Assembly (NCBI GenBank): GCA_030062745.1
Contig: CP099841.1
Location: forward strand, 930,001 to 994,000
Direction: 5' to 3'
Origin: Capitulum mitella
Lineage: Eukaryota > Arthropoda > Thecostraca > Pollicipedomorpha > Pollicipedidae
Length of the DNA: 64,000 nt
The position numbers and the translations under genes were made by a program. The first letter of the stretch is position 1, and each line of letters begins with the position of its first letter. Below are positions 10,411-23,700 of this stretch, in pieces. Below the pieces are notes generated by a model that had not been told where the DNA came from, made no database searches, and saw only the letters and a list, made by a program, of their open reading frames with translations.

Positions 10411-13400
10411 AGCCGGGGCGGATCGCGTGACCGACCCGCCGGCCACCCGTCGATGGGTCGGCGGATCCACCTCTACAGCGCGGCTTAGCATCACGCTAAT
10501 CCCCAGGGAGCGGGCTCCGATCCCCTCCCCGAGCCGGCCCATAAAGTCAATGGGAGGATACGACGCGGGACAGGCATTGAATAATTGCAGGGTATTATTG
10601 AATTAGAAAAATGGCCGGGGGAAGCGGACGCCGAGCGCCGGTGCACCAATAATGGAGCCTAATGGTCCGTGGAAAGTGTACTCTGCACCGACTCGCCGTT
10701 CTGACGGCATAATTTCTCCATCGCCACACATGGTGCACGCCATACGCGTTAATTTTTGGTAATGGCGCCCCGGCGTCGGTCGGTGCTTTGTGCAGCCTTA
10801 GTTCGCTGTACGGCTGGAGTTCACCTTGTCCGCCGCGTGTGTCGATAAACGACGGCTGGAAATACATGCGGCGCTGCGACAATAGCCATTGCGCAGAAGC
10901 GAAGCAGCCAACAATCGGAATGTGTTGCCTGGAAATAATCTTTACCAGTGCTGTCTCCTGGATGCGCAGCTGCGTATAACGGTTTTTAGTGCGTGACTGG
11001 CCACCTCGGTTGAAACAAATGAGGTAGTCTGTCAGAGCTGGCGAACCTCAAGCGAGCAGCAACTCACGTAGTTTCTCGGCTATTGGTACAAAGTGGGATT
11101 GACGTCTGAGGTTGCTGTTCCACGCAGCACACAGCATCTGAGCCTATCTGTTTCATCGCCGAGGCGAGCACCCACCGGAAGCACTCCGCCTGATGCGCAA
11201 CACACCCGCTAATACAAAACACCGTAATATATCACGTTTCAGCTTAACTTATTTATTGGAGGGGTAGCAGGTTTTATGCCATTATCTCGATCCGTGTTTG
11301 TTTTTATGCGGGGCATTGAAGCGTGCGCGCGGACCGAGCGGGGGCCGGCCGGGCGAGCCGGCCTTTGGGGCTGCGCCGGCTGCCGGCGCGGCGGGCCCGG
11401 CCGGCCGTGATGGCCCCCTGCGGCGGCCGGCGGCGGCCCATCTGTCAGCCGGCCGGGTCATGGTGGCGCCCATGTACGGCACCCCATCCATCTAACCCGT
11501 CAGTCGGCGGCCGGGAGCGGACGGCGGTGAGCCCGGCTGGGGCCACACAGGGGTACCGAACTCAGCCAGAGGGCGGGGTGGAGCCGGGAGCTCTGCCAGT
11601 GGGTGGAACTGGGTAGAATGCTCGGGCAGTGAATGGAGGAAGACAGGGAGGCCTGACAGCGATTGGAACAAGAAAGGGATCTCGGACAATGTGTGAAGCG
11701 GGACAGAGAGCCCGGACAGAGGGCTGAGCTCGGAGCAGCACAGATAGCTCGGACAGAGGGCTGAGGGTGTAACGGAGCAGGATGCGTCCACCAGAGCCCG
11801 AGGCAGCGATGGCGACAGTTCAAAAGGAGAGTGGAGAGCAGTAGACCCGAAAACAGGCAATATATTTCTCCGGGACCATGATGCCGAGGAAAGTAAAAAG
11901 AGGAGGATGGGAGGGGAGAGGGGTAGATTCGTAATGATGAACTCGTGCATCAGAAACAGGCAGCGCACATATTGGCGTGACATTGCTCCATATACCACAC
12001 GAGCTTTTCAGATCCGTTCATTGATTTAAATCTCTGTTTGTTACGCATTTGTTTTGCATTTGTTCTGGGGGAACGTTTCCCTATCTCGTCCATAAACCTC
12101 CTCCAAAAACCGACGTAAACTTCTGCAAATGAGTTAATTGACACCTTCTCAGCCAAATTACGTGCAATTTAAGCGTTGTTTCCCTTGAAACTGTAACACC
12201 TGTAGCTCAAATTTTGCTTCTGAGACTTGCGACAGCCCTTGAGTGTCCTCGGTACCGGGCCGCATGGGCCGAGCTGGGCATGATGCGCCTCACCGTGGTG
12301 GTGTCTGGCGTATCCAGCGGCCACCGTCGCCGGCTGCCCTTCAACGGGACGTTGCCGGGCGACGAAAGCTCCCATAACGTTTCACGACCCTGTAGTAGAA
12401 ATATTTTATGCTCCGATAGGACCGCAATGTGGACACAGGCCAGCGCGAGGAGTGGTAAATTATAGGATATTCGGTAAGGATTGGAACCATTCTCGCAGCC
12501 TCTATTACGCAGGCCTCCTATAAGGCACGATTAAAACCGGAGCGGGAGTGGATGCAGCTGCACCGGACGACCGCGGGACCTGTCGGGAGAGCCGGTGGGG
12601 AAAACGGGACCCCTCGTCGCTGCAGCCGGGCAGCCCTGTCAGCGCAGACCGGCCCCTGTGAGCATAGAACGAAGCCTGCGGGACACAGCCACGCGGCGAC
12701 ACGATCTCTGCGGGCTGACGGCTTTAACTGACGACGCTGCAGGCACAGCTGTTTGTTCCATGGTTGAGCCGGAATAGAATTTACCGTTTTTGTTTGTACG
12801 ATGTTTACGGCGCGCAGCCCCTGGGCAGGCGTGTCACCGAGTAAAAGGGAGGGGGCAAGAGACCATGGTCCCTTTTCTAAGGGCTGAAACTTCAACGTTT
12901 CTTTGTGCACCGGAAACAAAAACAAATAAAGATTCCCGGAGTTCCACAGTAAGGTGGCCGACTTTTCAGTGTTGAGGGGGATTGGGTTTCTTCTGACACC
13001 GTCCATGGCAAAGTCCCGGCTACACCCCTGTTTCTAGGGTGTAAATGTTTGTCAGCTCTTCACATTGTGTTTTGAACATGTCACTGTCTCTTCGACTTCA
13101 AAGATAGTTCTATTAAAACGTTTGTGCACGTTTCTTTTTTCGCGTTATGGCTGACTTTGTTGCCTTTGTTGCTGATGAATTTCACAATCAAGTGACTTGC
13201 GTGGCCTGTCTGGCATAGAGGTCTTTCAGTTTGATCCATGAAATACGAGTAAGCCGGCCCGGAGCGTCCTAATAAAGAAACCAAGGAACGGAAGGAAATA
13301 GAAATGTGACCCATTTCAAGTTCTATGCAAACCCACCCTCTCATAAAGGCGTAAAAACAAAAGTGGCAACAGAATTTGTCTGTTACATTTATTGCACTTT

Positions 13401-14229
13401 TTGGAATGATTCCCAGTCTTCTTTCGTCAAATAGTTTCGGGAATTTCATAAAATAATCATCTCGATTAGCCAGCCGGTGAAGCTTCTCAGCCGATCGAGG
13501 AGAGGCGACAGGGCTAGACTGGCCAGGTTTGACCGAAAACCTGCAATGCCGTCTTGTTTATTAGACGTTGCGACCAGGTTGATTTTTCTAGTGCTGGGAA
13601 GTTTGAGTTTGGAATGCTGTCGACAATGACAGTCATCAGGGACGGAGAAAAGTCCCAGTCTGGCGCCCAGTGCATTACAAGAGTGGCGAAACATAAAAAG
13701 GGATCATTCAGTGTATTTCACTTTGTCTTGCAGATGGTGACGAACGCGTTACGCCACTCATCTGTCATTATTTGTTGAATCATCTTTTTGTCTTACGAAT
13801 TAGGCGCATTTTCTTTGCTCAGTAAGTCTAGACCATCTGCACCCACATCAGAAATTACCTTTATTCAGATCAAATACATTTTAGTTTATTATGTCAACCC
13901 ATGAAAAAAAAGACATGAAGGCATAAGCGAGATAAAACTAGCGAGACATTGACCGCAAATGAGACATGCTGTATGCGGATTTCCAGAATGGGTGAGGTCG
14001 GATTCTATTTGCAGGTTAGATATTTTGAGTCTCTTTTCGGTTCTAAACTATTGACTGGGCACCTCCAAATAAGCAAAAGTATGTTTAACATCTTGAATTT
14101 CATCGTTTTTGTGAGCATTTTCCTCGTTTTCCGACTCCTCCAGCAAATGTTTTGGTGTAATTCACCACTTTGACACTCTGTCCTCTTAAAAAGCTTTATC
14201 GACATGGAATTCGCACATCTCAGTTCTCA
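10411..14229. other. Non-coding stretch; GC island at 11330-11480, candidate regulatory block at 10530-10960
   Basis: No coding exon recognised. The 10530-10960 segment keeps AT-rich words (TTGAATAATTGCAGG, TATTATTGAATTAG, AATAATGGAGCC) inside an otherwise GC-rich context, the texture of a conserved non-coding element. 11510-11790 is a degenerate GGACAGAGGGCTGAG-like repeat. The rest shows nothing I can support. Confidence 0.35.
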
Positions 14230-15400
14230 ACTTATCTCCAGTGACGTACGCAAAGTTCAGCTACCGAAACAACGTCAATCGGAATCGCGCTTCGGCGCCA
14301 CGTCCAATCAACATGGGAGTTTGTTAGGGCTCTGCCCTGGGCTATTTATTGCCTTCACTTTTTTCTAATGACCTCAGTCTTTTTGCTCTGAATGCCGATG
14401 TGTATCAGTACGCTGACGACACGCAGTTGTTCGTTAGCGGCAATAAGGCGTGCCTCCAGGAGACGGTTACCAGACTTGAGGCTGCTCTCACCTCTCTGGG
14501 CCTATGATTTCGGCTCAACGACCTGAAGTTCAATGCAGATAAAACCCAAATCATAGTTTCGGTAGCCGTCAAGATATACGCCATGCTCCAACTATCAACG
14601 TAAAATTTATTTACGTTTCTTCAGCGTCGCGCAACCAACTAAAAAATTTTGGCGTAACTTTCGATCCTTTGGTTATCTGGGACCGCCACGTGACGAACCT
14701 ATCTCGCCGCTGTATCGGTACGCTGTCTGGCCTTTCCCGCTTCCGGCGTCTCATCCCTGACCGTGCCGCTGAAACACATGTGACAGCCCTAGTCCTGTCT
14801 CATATGCGGCACTGTATTTCGGTGTTTGGGAACGGGTCTAGGAAGAACGCGGACAAAATAAAAAAAAATCATTTACTTTGCTGTCAGGGCCATTTTTGGT
14901 AGTTCCAAATTCGAGCATGTGTCGGACCTCAGACGGAGGCTTGGCTGGATGTCATCGGATGACTTGCACTAATACTATGCGCTCCGACTGATACATAAGG
15001 AGCTACAGAGTAATGAGCCTGCGGTCTTAGTGAATGTTTTTCATGCTTACTTTTTACTGCGCGAACGTAGTACGAGACAAGACCACTGGCTGCACGTACC
15101 GGGTACTCGCACGAATACAGGAAAGCGCAGTCTCTACAGACGTGCCCCAGTGCGGTACAAATTGCTGCCATCGGAAATGACCCGCTTTCCGGCAAATAGG
15201 CTGCTCGCGCTTTAAAATTTTTTTGTGTGGCTGATTGACTGAAATACCTTATTTAACATTGGTATGCGACTGTGTATGTTTTGTGTTAGCTTGACTAACT
15301 TACCTGATTTGTTTTTATCTATATAACGCTGAACATCATAGCCGCCCTGTTGGTGTTGACCACCCAAAGACGTAAATTCATACATACATAACGCATATTC
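14230..15400 (+). mobile_element. Degenerate non-LTR retrotransposon, 3' part of reverse transcriptase
   Basis: Conceptual translation across several frameshifts gives reverse-transcriptase blocks in the right order: a damaged Q-G-S-x-L-G motif (about 14310-14330), SNDLS, then YADDTQLF with the catalytic YADD at 14409-14420. Next come LNDLKFNADKTQ (about 14517-14550), a NFGVTFDP-like segment, the thumb-like block WDRHVTNLSRRC...ALVLSHMRHC, and a C-terminal RERSTRQDHW...RAPVRYKLLPSEM stretch ending in a stop near 15213. This order fits jockey/CR1-like LINEs. The 5' end is truncated, and at least one stop and several frameshifts make it inactive. A short CATACATACATAA run near 15383 may mark the 3' end. 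The clade is not certain; a LINE origin is. Confidence 0.88.
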
Positions 15401-15412
15401 AAAACGCAACAA

Positions 15413-17300
15413 AAGCGCAATCCGCTCATATCATTCTGATAGCTTCCTCCTTCCTATTCAAGACCTATGTTTTAGGTTTTAATTTTAATGGCAATGTTTG
15501 AAAGGCCATTTTCTGCGCGGGTTTTGTATGCGCGCATTGCTCAAATACATAACACGTGATTGAAAGCTTTTGATATTATTATCATGCCATCTGTATAGCG
15601 CAGGAATTACAGAAATCCAGTAGAGTGTTGAAATACTGTGCATTGTGCAATAAGTAGTTGAAAGCAGGTCTTGGAAATTTTCTCGGAGACTGCAAGCTTT
15701 ATGGCCTTGATCTTCAACGTTCAATTCGCTGGATGAGAAGCGTTTGAAAATCAAGAACTGTTACGTAAGACGTCTTCCATATACCTGACATGAAAAAATA
15801 GAAATGGTGTTGAGAGGTCTGATCACGAGCGGCAATATTTGCTAGCCATGCTGTTGTCTGCAACCTTCATCATGAGCATTTTAGCTGCTGGGTGAGCAAC
15901 AAAAAAGTGAAGAAGAATGCTAACCATTTTTTGTTTGCCACTGAAGTTTGAGTTATTTTTGATGGCTCAATAAAGGTCAAATGGATGTTGTGGAACACGA
16001 TTTTTATTTGCTTGGCGATTAAACAGAAAAATGGGGAAGAATTCAGGATTTTACTTACGAATCATTAGCCTTAAATGCATTTAAACTCTGTTAATCTGAT
16101 CCATTAATGTGGACAAAGACATGTTGTTCGTAAATGAGGAAATTGAAAACTCCTAGTTCGAAACGATTTTTTCAAAATGTATAACCTTGCATGCTTCTAA
16201 ATACGAAAACACAACGGGATTTGCTGAAAACAATCTTTCGAACTATTTGCCACTATATTCATATCACAAGCAACGAATGGTCTGCCTCTTCTACAATTTA
16301 GAAACAAACCAGAACAGTTAAAGCTACGCATAGATAGCCAGAACACGAAATACGAAATTAATTAAAGGAGTCTTATCAGGGGGTTACGGCCAACTCGTCA
16401 GTGACCATTCAGTGAAGGCTGCGCTGCTGGCTGAGTTGTAGTCTTCGTACTTAACCTCTCAAAAATGGTCTCAATACCCTCACATATCCCTTACCTGTGA
16501 CGTTTTTGTCCAAGGCATGCCATGGAGGAATCATGACTCGACGACGGTCGTCATCAGACGACGCAAGTTTTAAGGTTTTTAATGTACTCCTTCTTATTCC
16601 ATCTTATGCAGTAGTGTCACTCATAATGTCAGTGACTGCCGTCATTATCTTGGTCAACGTCATCTGAGGTGAATATCATGAATTAAGATCATTGTCCTTT
16701 TCTGATCGTTCATTGGCCTCACTAGGGTTTTGGGGTCATTGAAAAGGCCTATTTGCATAGCAGGAGTAGTTAGTAGTCATTACAGAACTCGTCTGGGCTC
16801 CTCAACAGTGTCCCATAGAATGCATCACATGGGATCCAAAGGAAACCGTAATCCACTGACATGACGTTCTCTGAGGTTGCCGGTAGGGCCACTGTTGATT
16901 TGAAATGATCAAACAAGATACCATTGGATTGTTAAAAGATCAAACTATACGCTCGTTTATGTTTCGTTGCTCTAACACGTCACGTTTGGGAATGGTCGGG
17001 GGAGACAGGCATACCAACATACCCATGCATTGTCGAAGATGTCAAGCCAGATGAAGAGCACCAGCGAGGTTTTAGCTTTTATTCATTCTACGTGACGGGT
17101 CGATGAACCGCTCTTAGTAAGCACTTGCGCACTCACACCTTTCCAAAGCCTAAGTGCCGAGTTCTAGCAATGACTCCCAAGAGCCACCGAAAGCTTGAGT
17201 TTCACCGTAATGATCCAACTTTTCCCTGGCTCCTACTTTACTTTGCGGGCCTTTTGAACTTAACTTTGGAAGATGGCTGCCTCGCGGTCGGGTTGATCTG
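15413..17300. other. No recognisable feature
   Basis: AT-rich single-copy-looking DNA after the retrotransposon. No long frame, no repeat array and no RNA gene that I can support. Confidence 0.4.
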
Positions 17301-17319
17301 ACTTCTGGGTTCCAGTTCT

Positions 17320-17875
17320 CTTGAATCCCCGGTCGGATTGGTGAAACGACCGGATCAGACTGATATCAGACTGGAGAGCCAGTCGGACTGATCAGACGGA
17401 GGAGCCAGTCAGACTGATCAGACGGGGGAGCCAGTCAGACTGGTCAGACGGGGGATCCGGTCAGACTGGTCAGACGGGGGATCCGGTCAGACTGATCAGA
17501 CGGGGAGTCGGTCAGACTGATCAGACGGGGAGCCAGTCAGACTGATCAGACGGCCGGGCCCCGGTGGGATTGATCAGAGGGCTCGGTCGGATTGATCAGC
17601 GGGTCCGATCGGATTGATCAGAGAGCCCGGTCGGATTGATCAGAGAGCCCGGTCGGATTTATGAGCGGTCCCGGTGGGATTGATCAGAGAGCCCGGTGGG
17701 ACTGACCAGAGGGTCCGATCGAATTGATCAGAGAGCCCGGTCGGATTGATCAGAGGTCCCGATCGGATTGATGAGCGGGCCCGGTGGGATTCATCAGAGA
17801 GCCCGGTGGGATTGACCAGAGGGCCCTGTGGGATTGATCAGAGGGCCCGGCCGGATTGATCAGCGGGCCGCGGTC
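17320..17875. repeat. 26-27-bp minisatellite, about 20 copies
   Basis: The left half is built of CAGTCAGACTGATCAGACGG-type units spaced 25-26 bp (for example 17391, 17417, 17443, 17469, 17495, 17520). The right half shifts to CCCGGTCGGATTGATCAGAG-type units of about 27 bp. The two halves are related (both hold GATCAG after a CGGACT/CGGATT word), so one array has diverged into two homogenised blocks. A GC-rich non-coding segment follows to about 18130. Confidence 0.92.
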
Positions 17876-18950
17876 AGTTTCCGCGTGACCGAGCCCCGCC
17901 AGGCCGAGAAGCCGCCACCGACTGCGGCGTGGCTGATTGCAGCGGAGGGAGGTGCGGATGTGGCTGCACCTCACCGCCAACGAAATGGCGGCCGCCGGGC
18001 CGTCGGGGTCGGCGGCCAGCGTCGGTCGCTTGGCGCCGGGACCGTGGCGGGGCCGGTCGGAGGGTGTTGCGACACAGCGGGTCTCGGGTCGGACGGCTCT
18101 GGCTGGGAAGGCCCGGACCAGCGAGTGAGACGGTAACTAGGATTCCCGCTGTAATGAGGGTGGCTCTGGGAATAGGTTACCGTCTGCCTTGTTGGCACGG
18201 AAAGTTGTATTTCTACTGGCTAGCCGAAGATGTACGTCATATATATATATTCTTCAGCTTGACCATTGTTTATGTGCAACAGTCGCCACAGACGCGGGCA
18301 CTTCACAGCCCTCCATGACTTCATGTTGTCTACATGATTTCTTATTTGACAAAATCCGTATCTTACAAAAAAAAATAACACCATTAAATACTGCAAAAAT
18401 TCAAAATAATGTTTATGCAAGTTCGGGAACACAGGCGGCACAGAAATGCTCGATGTAGTGCCTATTTTTGCATCACACGTTCTTGTATGTGTTCCGCGTG
18501 CTTAGTCACAAATTTTGCAGGCCCATCGAGCCGCATGGCCACAGTTCATTTGTAAGTCAGTAGCAAACTAACACAATTTAACAATTACATTTACGTATAT
18601 TTTTTCATCCATGAACGAAGTCGTAAGTCTAACAGAGCACCTGAGTTGAACAGTGTCTTTGAGCAGTGGACGCATTGCTGATCGCACAGCCCGCAGACAA
18701 GCGACACAGCCCCATGAGTCGCAGCTGGTGTTGTATGGGCGCCTGCAATGCGTTGCGCGCGGAAATCGATTGGCTACGCGGTCTGCATGTCACCTTGACC
18801 AGACCAGCCCGTAAGGGGCCCAGCACAAGCCTGTGGCCCTTTAGCCCAACCAGCGGGTCGCAGAGACCGGGTGTAAATGGTCCACTGGTTTAGGCGTCGG
18901 CCCAGAGTCCACCCAGTGGAGGCCGACAAGTTCAACCTGTGAACCCCGGG
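17876..18950. other. No recognisable feature
   Basis: A GC-rich block to about 18130 is followed by AT-rich DNA with a short TATATATATAT run near 18240. No supportable coding sequence. Confidence 0.4.
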
Positions 18951-18951
18951 G

Positions 18952-18987
18952 ACCGACCAGACCAGACCAGACCAGACCAGACCAGAG
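18952..18987. repeat. (ACCAG)n pentanucleotide microsatellite
   Basis: About six to seven perfect tandem copies of a 5-bp CCAGA unit. Confidence 0.95.
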
Positions 18988-20334
18988 CCGGGCCAATGGG
19001 CCCCACAGCCCGGATCAGTCGGGCATGAAGTTCGCAGCCAGCACGTTGTTTCCTGCCCAGTGACCGCCGGTGACCGCCGGTGGCGATTATCGTTACGCAT
19101 GGGGAGACAACGTTACGTAATGACCTATTTCACGGTGCAATAGGCGCGGGCGAGGAAGACCGGCAGTTGGGCCATAAATGAAAGCAAAGGCTAATGAGCT
19201 GTCTTTGGAGTATAGGATTGTCAGAATTATACGCCATATCAAAGCAAGCCCTGAGTGTATCGTTAGCCAAAAGCAGCATATTTGTGTTTTGGTTCGTCGC
19301 TGCTACGATTCGTTTTTTGTGGTGATGGTGCTAGACATGTTTATTGCTTTTGGTCGACGACTCTGATTGTTGAAATGTGTTAGGGAAATACTGCGACGAG
19401 ATGCGGGATCGAGAGAAACTAGGGCATTGATGTCGTGACTGAATACTGAATAACGAATGACTACGAAACATCTGAAAGGTCTCAAACACATGAGTTTTTT
19501 TGAAGGTGAGGGAGAGAGAGAACCGTATGCATCGAAAGGAATAATGCGCGAGGTCTTTTGCACCTCTTTTGCTCCAGCACTGGCCAAATAAGTTGATTTC
19601 TTGTACAATGTCAGTTTTTGTGGCGCGTTTTTTATGCATGATTTTATTATCAGAAGGTATTTTTCATTTCGTCCTTTTTATTTCATTTTATTTATGCAAG
19701 AATTATACCGAAAGGTAACTTACACACTTTCCTTGTTTTTTTTTGTATTTTTACACATCTGTGTATTTTTGGGTACAGATATGTTAAGTTCTTTACATTC
19801 CCTTTACCTCGTTTCATACGAAGGGAACATTAAGTATGCGTAAATGGCTTAAAGTTGTGCCTTTTTCATTGCGAAGCATGCCTGGCAAGTAATCTTAAAA
19901 CAGCACCATGCCGTGATGTTGTTTCATGTTTAGCTGGGATAGTACTGGGACCGTGATCCCACCTGAGCAGATAATAATGCCTCCCAACTCCTCCTGTCCT
20001 GCTGATGCCGCGAACAGCCTGAAGGTGGGTGTCAACTTCGCTACAACAGCGCCCTATGAAGCTAGTTTTAACGAGCCGTTGTCATCTAGAGGCTGGCAGC
20101 GATTTAATGGACATTTAATGTGCCTGGCTGATTTTAATTATCGGGCGACCTCGACAGCATGTCTCATCGCGAGCGACTGTGGGGTCTGATCGCTGACCTC
20201 AGGAGGCCAACCTGCACCGCCTGATAGTGAGTGTCTCATAGAGCTCACTTCTCACTAGAGCTTCTCTTCCCAGTGAGCTCACCTTCTCCGAGTGAGATTA
20301 GAGGCTCACCTGGGCTCAAGACGGGGCGGCAATT
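18988..20334. other. No recognisable feature
   Basis: Mostly AT-rich from 19150 to 19900. I found no exon-like segment with family similarity and no RNA gene. Confidence 0.4.
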
Positions 20335-20720
20335 TCAACTCTGCTGCTCACATTAGAGGAAGATGTTAAATCTACTGCTGATGTCAGAGAAAGATGTTGA
20401 CTCTACTGCTGACGTCAGAGGAGGATGTTGACTGCTGCTCACATTAAGGGAGGATGTTGACTGCTGCTCACATTAGAGGATGATGTTGACTTTGCTACTC
20501 ACGTTAGAGGAAGATGTTGACTCTATTGCTCACTTTGGATGAGGATGTTCTCTCCGCTACCCACGCTAGAGGAGGGCGTCAGTTTTACCGCTCACGTCAG
20601 AGGTCAACGGTTCTGCTGGCCACGCCAGAGGAGCTCGTTAGAGAGGGGATGTTGACCGCTGTTCACGCTAGTGGAGTTGTCTGTTTCGCTGTTGACGTCA
20701 GAGCGGGCGGTCAGCGTGTT
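20335..20720. repeat. 29-31-bp degenerate minisatellite
   Basis: GATGTTGACT recurs at 20362, 20393, 20424, 20453, 20482, 20513 and 20544 (spacing 31, 31, 29, 29, 31, 31), each followed by CTGCTCAC-ATTAGAGGA or CTGCTGACGTCAGAGG. The last copies toward 20715 are more diverged. The unit again carries a GACGTCAGAGG core, as in other arrays here. Confidence 0.88.
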
Positions 20721-23700
20721 CTCGGCCGCGCGGTCGGAGGGGTGCCGCCGCCGCCGCGGGGCTCGTTTATGACCCGGCCGGCGGCAGCAGGTGGGCGGCA
20801 CGGTCCGCTGACCGCCGCAGCGCCGGCAGCCGAGCACCTGAGGGGAGCGGCCGCAGCGGCCGGGCCTGTTGCTGGGCCGGCTTTAATTATTCACCCGGCT
20901 CTGGCCGTGTTTTAACGATAACCTGGCGGCGGCGCGCCGGACCGGCCCGCTGTTTGCCCGGCCGGCGAGCTGTTTGCTTATCCGCAGCCCTTCCATTTCA
21001 ATCATTTTACGGCGGCGCTGACGGCTGGAGCTGAGCGGGCACGCCTCTCAGAACAATGGAACCCGCCGGGCCTCACAGTGGGATGAACATCTGTGATTGG
21101 TTTGTTCCCCGCGCTGTGTGATGGGATCATACGAAAAGTCGGATAAGATGTTGACTTTAAAATTTTCCTGAAGGGCAACTTAATTCGTAAATGCTGCAAG
21201 TGATGTCCTTAGCCCGTTGGGCTCGGTATCGAGAAACTTCTGGGAACACAAAACCCACAGCTACTGTCCAGAAGTCTGGAATCGCGCGCGCGGGCCAGCC
21301 AGATCTCTGCGGCGCCTTGCGGTGCGTGGAGAGTGAGCTCGGCCGCGGTATCATGCCGCAGAGTGGGCCCACCTGCTGGCGAGCGCCGCGGTTGGCTCTC
21401 GCTCCCTACCCCTTCGCGCGCCCTACGCCGTTAGAGCTCTTTCACGCCGATTTGTCCCCCTCTGTGGCGCACGTGCCGTGACGCAACAAGGGGACGGCGG
21501 CGGCGGCGGCGGCGGCGGCGGGCGCGCGCCGCCCACAATGGTGCCGGTCACGTGACGGCCGGAAAAGGTGGTGAGATCGGCCGGCCGTGAGCCGCTGTAG
21601 TTCCGGCGTCAGTTCCGGTGTCAGCTCCGAGCAGGATGTGGAAAACGCCGCCGCGTGTCACCCCGGCTCAGCCCAAAACGGCTCCCGCACGCAACGTCCA
21701 TGGATTATTTTGACCGGCTGATGCTGTTTCGAAATTCCAGGAGATGACAAGCGACCTCAGAATATTGTTCGGCACTTACACCAGCAGCTTCTGCCAGGTA
21801 GCTCTGTAAAGATTGCACTTGATGACATGTTGTGGTTCTGCACGCAATTGCTCATCAATTCGCGGCGTTTCCCATTCCGAAGTATCTATGCAACAATGGA
21901 AAATTTAGTTTGCCTCCCTTACTACCGCTTTGAATTCCCTTGTTGCCTCCTTGCATATGCCTTCTTCATTAACCACTGGGTTAATGAAGGTCACGGGCCT
22001 CCTCAGTTGACTGTTTTCACTTACCATATTTAGAAAAGAAGCAGTGATATAGGTTCAAATTTTGTAACGTTTTAATTCAGATAAAGTCTAAACCATGCGC
22101 ATGCGTAGTTGCGTAAACGCAACGCAAACATGTTTTGAATCGTGGTAGTGTGGAACATATTCTGCATTGCAAAAGTTAAAGACGAACGTAAATGGTCCGA
22201 CGCAAAATGGTGGCAGATACGATAATAACGAAACAATATGCCTATTAGTTACAATTCAGTATGAGCCAGTCGTTACAGTTACTCGATTTTTCCCAACCAT
22301 CGGTAGGTGTTAACGTGCAGATGCGCATTTCAACAAGACATTCGGCCCCCTGGTCGTTTAGCTCCATTATCTCTGACGCCGTTAGCTCCGTTATGGCCTC
22401 CTGACCGTAGCTCAGCTATCGAGCATCGTTTACGGAATTCTGCGGGCCCTGTCCCAGCAGTCAGACCCACCGCCGGTCGTAGTTCAGGGTCGAAGTGGCC
22501 CGACGCCGCGAAATGCGGCCGACCGTGGACCGTCGTAAGTGACGCACCCCAGCAGCACGTCCCCGCTAATTCAGTTATTGCTGTCTGTTTGTGGCCCGAC
22601 TGCTGCCTCCCACCTCGCCGGTCGGCGGCCAGGAAGGGGTCGGGACATCCTCCAGCCCTCGACGGAACTGGGAGAAGCTGTATCGACGCAATGACGCCGT
22701 CGAAACGGCTTTGGCGTCGTCACATTTCCAATCCGCTGACACCATGAGGTGTTCTGAAATCATAATACCTCCTTTATGATCACGCCTGGATATATTTAGA
22801 AAATGAGGTTGAAATAGGACTCAGCTCTGATACTGCACGCTTCAAAAATCCCCAATAGTCCCGTTATAAGGTGACCAGCACAGAAAGTTTCTCGGATGGC
22901 TGGTCGTTGGCATATTTTAGTCCTCGCCTAAAAAGTCACTTACGTTTTTGTTAAAAATAAATAACAAACACAGAATATTCTGTAAAAGCATGGCCATCAT
23001 ATCACCGTTCTAAGCAACAATACTGTTAACATACTTCTCACTGGAGGACAGGTTAGAAATAAAATATTATTCACATAAAAGAGCATGCCAGTGGTTTTGC
23101 TTGCACCTTAAAGCTTTCGGCTTTATGCCGAAATCTGTATAAAATATCAACGTTGTAATGGACGAGGAAGGATTGATCATCTGAGCTACGGCTAACCCCA
23201 AGGCATTAGCTGATTGGTCCAGTCAATGAAGATTTGCATAGACGATATCTCGGAATAAGAATGATGCTAATCCATCTCCCTAGAACTCTATGAATTATGA
23301 ATGCGGCCACCGCGAGCTGGCACCACATGTGACAGTGATACGGTATTTTCATATAAGCGTGACAGGAAGAAAAGCTGCTGGCCGGCCGTTTGGGCTCCGA
23401 AACACGCCAGGCGACTTGCATTTGAATGTTTAAACGGCCGCACTCCGGCCGGACGCCGCCGACCTGACCCCCGGATGAAGTGAGACAGACAGGCCGTCGC
23501 CGGCCCGGCAGAGGACACAGAGGCGCTGCCGGCCTGGCAGAGGACACAGAGGCGCTGCCGGCCCGGCGGAGGAGGGGACGGCGGTCGCGTGTCCCCTGCG
23601 CCTGTTGACTGCAGGACGGCGCAGATTAGCCGGTCCCGTCGGCCGTGCGGCCGCGCCGCGCCGGCCTCCATCCATCAGGAGGATTATCGGCGGCGGCCGC

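Noticed and set aside
7031-10606. Reading frames of 1000-1190 codons on the plus strand
   Set aside because: They are opened by the 35-bp tandem repeat, which has no stop in any plus frame. Three overlapping frames encode the same cycle; there is no unique start, domain or splice context.
11500-11998. 168-codon minus-strand frame, Leu/Pro/Ser-rich
   Set aside because: Arises from a degenerate GGACAGAGGGCTGAG-type repeat; no signal peptide or domain I can defend.
22045-22065. GGTTCAAAT as a tRNA B box
   Set aside because: No matching A box, acceptor stem or terminator nearby.
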